Assembly: GCA_014376655.1 (NCBI GenBank)
Contig: JACMRC010000225.1
Coordinates: forward strand, 1 to 8,367
Length of the DNA: 8,367 nt
Source: Mucilaginibacter sp.
Lineage (GTDB): Bacteria > Bacteroidota > Bacteroidia > Sphingobacteriales > Sphingobacteriaceae
Direction: 5' to 3'
The first letter of the stretch is position 1. Each line of letters starts with the position of its first letter. The notes beneath the pieces were generated by a model. It had not been told where the DNA came from. It saw nothing but the letters and a program-made list of their open reading frames with translations, and did not search any database. The position numbers and the translations under genes were made by a program. Shown in pieces: positions 5,352 through 8,367 of the stretch.

Positions 5352-6605
5352 ATGGGGTTTAAACGAGTTGTAGTAACCGGGCTTGGGGCACTTACTCCAA
5401 TTGGCAACAACGTTTCAGATTACTGGAACTCATTGATCAATGGAGTAAGTGGCGCAGCTATGATCAAAAGTTTTGACACAACGCTGTTCAAAACAAAATT
5501 TGCGTGCGAAGTTAAAGGCTTTGATGCAGATGGTTTTTTGGGTAGAAAGGATGCGCGTAAGTTGGATCCTTTTGTACAATACGCACTGTATAGTACCGAA
5601 GAAGCAGTAAAAGATGCCGGTTTAGATTTTTCGAAATTAGATACCAGCCGTATTGGTGTTATCTGGGGATCAGGCATTGGTGGTTTAAAAACGTTTTTAG
5701 ATGAAGTGGTTAACTTTGCCAAGGGCGATGGTTCACCACGGTTTAATCCGTTCTTTATCCCAAAAATGATTGCTGATATTGCCCCGGGCCATATCTCTAT
5801 TAAATACGGCTTGCGTGGTCCAAATTTCTCAACAGTTTCTGCTTGTGCATCGTCAAACAACTCGCTGATAGATTCTTTTAACTACATCCGCCTGGGTAAA
5901 GCTAATATGTTTATAAGCGGGGGGTCTGAGGCTATTATTAATGAAGCCGGTATAGGCGGATTTAATGCAATGCACGCACTGTCCGTACGTAATGACGATC
6001 CGGCAACGGCATCGCGCCCGTTTGATCTTGACCGCGACGGTTTTGTTGCAGGTGAAGGCGCAGGTACCATTATTTTAGAAGAGCTTGAACACGCTAAAGC
6101 ACGCGGTGCTAAAATTTATGCAGAAATGATGGGTGGCGGCATGAGTGCCGATGCTTATCACATGACTGCCCCACACCCTGACGGACTTGGCGCCGCCCTG
6201 GTAATGCGCTCAGCGCTGGAGGATGCAGGCTTAACACCGGCAGATATTGATTATGTAAACGTACACGGAACATCTACTCCAATTGGTGATCCGCAGGAAA
6301 TTAAAGCTATACAGGATGTTTTTGGTGAAGATATTTACAGGATAAATATCAGCTCAACCAAATCAATGACGGGCCACCTATTAGGCGCTGCCGGTGCGGT
6401 TGAAGCTATTGCATCTATATTAGCCTTAAACAACGGCATAATACCACCAACTATTAACCACTTTACAGATGATCCAACTTTTGATCCTAAAATAAACTTT
6501 ACGTTTAACAAGGCTCAAAAACGCGATATAAACATTGTACAAAGTAATGGTTTTGGTTTTGGCGGCCACAATGCTTCTGTAATATTTAAAAAATACGAAG
6601 CTTAA
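5352..6605 (+). CDS. fabF: Beta-ketoacyl-ACP synthase II
   Basis: This enzyme condenses malonyl-ACP with acyl-ACP, elongating fatty acids by two carbons with release of CO2; it is cytoplasmic. The 417-aa length is normal for KAS II. The start KRVVVTGLGALTPIGN is typical. The nucleophile is C165 in STVSACASSNNS, and the His-His part of the triad is H305 in VNVHGTSTPIGD and H342 in KSMTGHLLGAAGA, with the conserved K337. The glycine-rich end NGFGFGGHNAS (399-409) contains the F401 gate position; His replaces the usual Thr of GGTN, a change I associate with Bacteroidota homologues. Resemblance to FabF rather than FabB rests on overall motifs and the pairing with acpP. It starts 23 bp after acpP and ends 7 bp before rnc, so the three genes look like one operon. 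The ATG at 5352 is the only start that keeps the first strand complete. Confidence 0.97.
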   Translation: MGFKRVVVTGLGALTPIGNNVSDYWNSLINGVSGAAMIKSFDTTLFKTKFACEVKGFDADGFLGRKDARKLDPFVQYALYSTEEAVKDAGLDFSKLDTSRIGVIWGSGIGGLKTFLDEVVNFAKGDGSPRFNPFFIPKMIADIAPGHISIKYGLRGPNFSTVSACASSNNSLIDSFNYIRLGKANMFISGGSEAIINEAGIGGFNAMHALSVRNDDPATASRPFDLDRDGFVAGEGAGTIILEELEHAKARGAKIYAEMMGGGMSADAYHMTAPHPDGLGAALVMRSALEDAGLTPADIDYVNVHGTSTPIGDPQEIKAIQDVFGEDIYRINISSTKSMTGHLLGAAGAVEAIASILALNNGIIPPTINHFTDDPTFDPKINFTFNKAQKRDINIVQSNGFGFGGHNASVIFKKYEA

Positions 6606-6612
6606 TTACTGG

Positions 6613-7338
6613 ATGCCTGTTAGCCGGTTATATAAACTATACCTGTCTCCACACAGAAAGTATGTTAAGGTTTTAAAGAATTTGCTCGGTTTTGTGCCGG
6701 GCAATTTGTCGTTATACAGGTTGGCATTTCGCCATAAATCTGTGGCCCAAAGCGTAAAAAAAGGTGTAAAAAACAGTAACGAGCGCCTGGAGTTTTTAGG
6801 CGATGCTGTTTTAGGCAGCGTTGTTGCCGAAGTGCTTTTTAAGCTTTATCCCTATGAGGATGAGGGCTTTTTAACAGAATTGCGCTCAAAAATTGTAAGT
6901 CGGGTTAACCTTAACCAATTGGCGCGCAAGCTGGGTTTTGAAAAACTGATAGAGTATGATAGCCGTGCCCTGGGCCCAACCCGGCAGGGTTCATTATTAG
7001 GCGATGCATTTGAGGCGTTGGTTGGTGCTGTTTACCTGGATAAGGGTTATGATTTTACAAAGAACTTTTTAGTTAATCATATCATCAAATCGCATATTGA
7101 CATCCATACCCTCGAACAAACCGAAACTAATTTTAAAAGTAAGCTGATAGAGTGGTGCCAACGCCATAGCAAGGATATATCTTTCGATCTGATTGAGAAC
7201 GGCGATGGCGAAAACACTAAGCTGTTTACCGTACAAGCCAGTGTAGACGGGCAAATAATGGGCCTTGGAAAAGAGTTCAGCAAAAAGAATGCAGAGAAGT
7301 TGGCCGCCGAAAAGGCTTGCGAAGCTTTAAGTATTTAA
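6613..7338 (+). CDS. rnc: Ribonuclease III
   Basis: RNase III cleaves double-stranded RNA, processing rRNA precursors and structured or antisense-paired mRNAs. The 241-aa protein is full length. The RNase III signature NERLEFLGDAVL lies at 56-67, with E57, E60 and D64 matching E. coli E38, E41 and D45. The second catalytic pair lies in GDAFEALVGAVYLD (130-143), with D131 and E134 matching D114 and E117. A double-stranded-RNA-binding domain follows from about residue 173 (NFKSKLIEWCQ) to the end, with the basic KKNAEKLAAEKACEAL helix. About 20 extra N-terminal residues precede the core, slightly longer than the E. coli enzyme, as often seen in Bacteroidota as I recall. The ATG lies 7 bp after fabF, indicating translation from the same message. 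The gene ends two bases from the stop codon of the convergent next gene. Confidence 0.97.
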   Translation: MPVSRLYKLYLSPHRKYVKVLKNLLGFVPGNLSLYRLAFRHKSVAQSVKKGVKNSNERLEFLGDAVLGSVVAEVLFKLYPYEDEGFLTELRSKIVSRVNLNQLARKLGFEKLIEYDSRALGPTRQGSLLGDAFEALVGAVYLDKGYDFTKNFLVNHIIKSHIDIHTLEQTETNFKSKLIEWCQRHSKDISFDLIENGDGENTKLFTVQASVDGQIMGLGKEFSKKNAEKLAAEKACEALSI

Positions 7339-7340
7339 CG

Positions 7341-8078
7341 CTAATTAAGCTTTTGTAATTTCAGTGTGCCCCTGTTATTCTTAAAATAATCGTATGACCT
7401 TTGTACGTATTTAATGATGTCATAATCAGTCCAGATCCTGATATCTTCAACGTTAGGCGTGAAATTAATCATAAAATCTTCCAGGTCCTCGTCGGGCATA
7501 TTGGTGATCTTTTTAATCAGCGGTTTGTTATAGCGTTTGGCTACTTCTACACGTTCCAGTTCTTCTTTGGTATATTTCTGAAATTTGCGTGCTTGTTCTG
7601 GCCCCTTGCCAAACAACTCATATAAACCATTTAAGGGTGAGCTTAAAACTGATCCAACACTCGGGCTTAATGATGAGTATTGACCTTTTCGCTTATAATC
7701 GGTCATTACGTCATTTAGCATTTGCTTTTTGCTTACATCCTTAATAGTAACCTGATCCAAATGAATTACGGGCTGCATGTAAACAGATTGGTCCGAATAT
7801 TTTAATACTACAATAACCTGGGTAGTATATTCAGATTTATTAAATAGCAGCGAGTCGCCAATTGCGGCCTGTATATTGAAGCCTCCAAGTTGGTCGCTTA
7901 ATACTTCGGTTTTACGATTTAAGTTAGATATTGATGTATAAGCGATAGTTGTTGGTGAGTTTTTTTTAAATACCACACCTTTAACAGTAAATAATTGCTG
8001 TGCAGAAGCAACTGATACTAAGCAAAAACACAGCATAAGCGCTGCGACAAAACGGTAATATATGGACGAACTAATCAA
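7341..8078 (-). CDS. Exported protein with a carboxypeptidase-regulatory-like (CarboxypepD_reg) domain
   Basis: The 245-aa product starts with a signal peptide (residues 1-26, hydrophobic core VAALMLCFCLVSVA, probable cut after ASA before QQ). Residues 30-105 look like a carboxypeptidase-regulatory-like beta-sandwich: TVKGVVFKKNSPTTIAYTSI, then LSDQLGGFNIQAAIGDSLLF and VIVVL. Such domains are widespread at the N-terminus of Bacteroidota SusC-like receptors and in stand-alone periplasmic or outer-membrane proteins. The rest (about 110-245) is charged and probably helical, with VMTDYKRKGQYSSLSPSVGS and DDEDLEDF-like stretches, and matches no family I can name. No barrel or TonB plug is present, so it is not a receptor. 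It starts with TTG at 8078; an in-frame stop lies just upstream, and the first in-frame ATG (codon 15) would destroy the signal peptide. It converges on rnc. Confidence 0.78.
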   Translation of the reverse strand: MISSSIYYRFVAALMLCFCLVSVASAQQLFTVKGVVFKKNSPTTIAYTSISNLNRKTEVLSDQLGGFNIQAAIGDSLLFNKSEYTTQVIVVLKYSDQSVYMQPVIHLDQVTIKDVSKKQMLNDVMTDYKRKGQYSSLSPSVGSVLSSPLNGLYELFGKGPEQARKFQKYTKEELERVEVAKRYNKPLIKKITNMPDEDLEDFMINFTPNVEDIRIWTDYDIIKYVQRSYDYFKNNRGTLKLQKLN

Positions 8079-8082
8079 TATT

Positions 8083-8090
8083 CAAAACTA
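8083..8090 (-). promoter_or_regulatory. Exact -7 box match just before the TTG start of the exported-protein gene
   Basis: On the minus strand TAGTTTTG matches TAnnTTTG exactly but ends only 4 bp before the TTG at 8078, so initiation would fall on or next to the start codon. A weaker alternative, TACATTTT at 8115-8108 on the same strand, would leave a more normal leader of ~24 nt. Which one is used cannot be told from sequence. Confidence 0.3.
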
Positions 8091-8137
8091 CACATTGTAA
8101 ACGAGGGAAAATGTAAAAAAGTGTTAATTTTTAAAAT

Positions 8138-8218
8138 AGTGATTGGTGATTAGTTAATTAGAGGTTAGTTTTTGGGAAATGTATTTCCTAATCACTAACC
8201 CCTCAATCACAAATCACT
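8138..8218. repeat. Imperfect inverted repeat in the divergent spacer before yicC
   Basis: Outer arms 8138-8151 and 8205-8218 match at 13 of 14 positions and are made of GTGATT-like units. Inner arms (8161-8180 with 8183-8204) pair more loosely, closing on GGAAAT/ATTTCC around a GT loop. It ends 10 bp before the yicC -7 box, so it may affect that promoter, or it may be a copy of a dispersed intergenic repeat. Confidence 0.6.
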
Positions 8219-8227
8219 AAAAAATCC

Positions 8228-8235
8228 TATCTTTG
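8228..8235 (+). promoter_or_regulatory. Exact Bacteroidota -7 box for the yicC-family gene
   Basis: TATCTTTG matches TAnnTTTG exactly and ends 3 bp before the ATG at 8239. Initiation about 4-8 bp after the box would fall at 8239-8243. No TTTG is seen at the expected -33 position, where the right arm of the inverted repeat lies. Confidence 0.5.
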
Positions 8236-8238
8236 CGC

Positions 8239-8367
8239 ATGATAAAATCCATGACAGGATATGGAATTGCCACTTTCGACTCGGGTAACACAAAATACAC
8301 GGTCGAGATCAAATCCCTGAACAGTAAGTTTCTCGAACTGTCGCTGCGCCTGCCCAAAATATTCTCT
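8239..8367 (+). CDS. yicC: YicC-family protein (putative endoribonuclease), 3' truncated by window edge
   Basis: The first 43 codons are present and the frame is open to the right edge. The start MIKSMTGYGIATFD and the stretch YTVEIKSLNSKFLELSLRLP match the YicC/YloC N-terminus, where MTGFG and VEI+S+NSR(F/Y)L(D/E) are conserved. E. coli YicC has been described as an endoribonuclease involved in small-RNA turnover; applying that to this protein is by family only. The catalytic C-terminal half is outside the window. Two in-frame ATGs compete, at 8239 and 8251; the second begins exactly at the conserved MTG. Because the -7 box ends at 8235, the first start would make a leaderless message and the second would leave a leader of ~10 nt. 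Many Bacteroidota homologues read MIKSMTG as I recall, which favours 8239. Confidence 0.87.
   Translation, partial: MIKSMTGYGIATFDSGNTKYTVEIKSLNSKFLELSLRLPKIFS

Noticed and set aside
5420..5860. A 146-codon open frame on the minus strand inside fabF
   Set aside because: It is opposite the conserved N-terminal half of KAS II, has no promoter or family resemblance, and is explained by the codon pattern of fabF.

Overview
The window looks like chromosomal DNA of a Bacteroidota bacterium, most likely family Sphingobacteriaceae (Mucilaginibacter/Pedobacter-like). The reasons are the AT-rich intergenic DNA, the lack of Shine-Dalgarno sequences before most starts, promoter -7 boxes of the Bacteroidota type (TAnnTTTG), an IPExxxVDY-family protein (known only from this phylum), and Bacteroidota-type exported proteins. 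The genus is inferred from general resemblance; no search was run.

Layout. Positions 1-260 hold the 3' end of a TonB-like energy transducer. Two small inner-membrane proteins follow on the + strand: an unrecognised four-helix protein (304-690) and a two-repeat SPW protein (791-1228). A strong bidirectional terminator (1252-1287) and an AAGC-rich inverted repeat (1294-1378) separate these from a minus-strand Omp85-like outer-membrane barrel without POTRA domains (1374-2666). The stretch 2667-3016 has no clear gene. It holds the barrel gene's probable promoter, a GC-richer patch with a 28-codon ORF, and the pyk terminator.

The core is a divergent housekeeping cluster. On the minus strand lie an IPExxxVDY protein (about 4940-4521) and pyruvate kinase (4453-3017). 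On the + strand lie acpP, fabF and rnc (5092-7338), tightly spaced and probably one operon. The pairing joins fatty-acid elongation (ACP and KAS II) with RNase III, opposite the enzyme that makes pyruvate, the precursor of acetyl-CoA. rnc converges, with a 2-bp gap, on a secreted carboxypeptidase-regulatory-like-domain protein (8078-7341). A divergent spacer with another imperfect inverted repeat leads to the 5' end of a YicC-family gene (8239 to the window end).

I see no mobile element, CRISPR array, tRNA, rRNA or defence system. Most of the window is ordinary core chromosome, and I found no convincing undescribed system. The points most worth checking are the K+-independence signature in pyruvate kinase, the non-ATG starts of two minus-strand genes, the hairpin between the IPExxxVDY gene and pyk, two intergenic inverted repeats that may belong to dispersed families, the 28-codon ORF patch, and the yicC promoter lying almost on its start codon.
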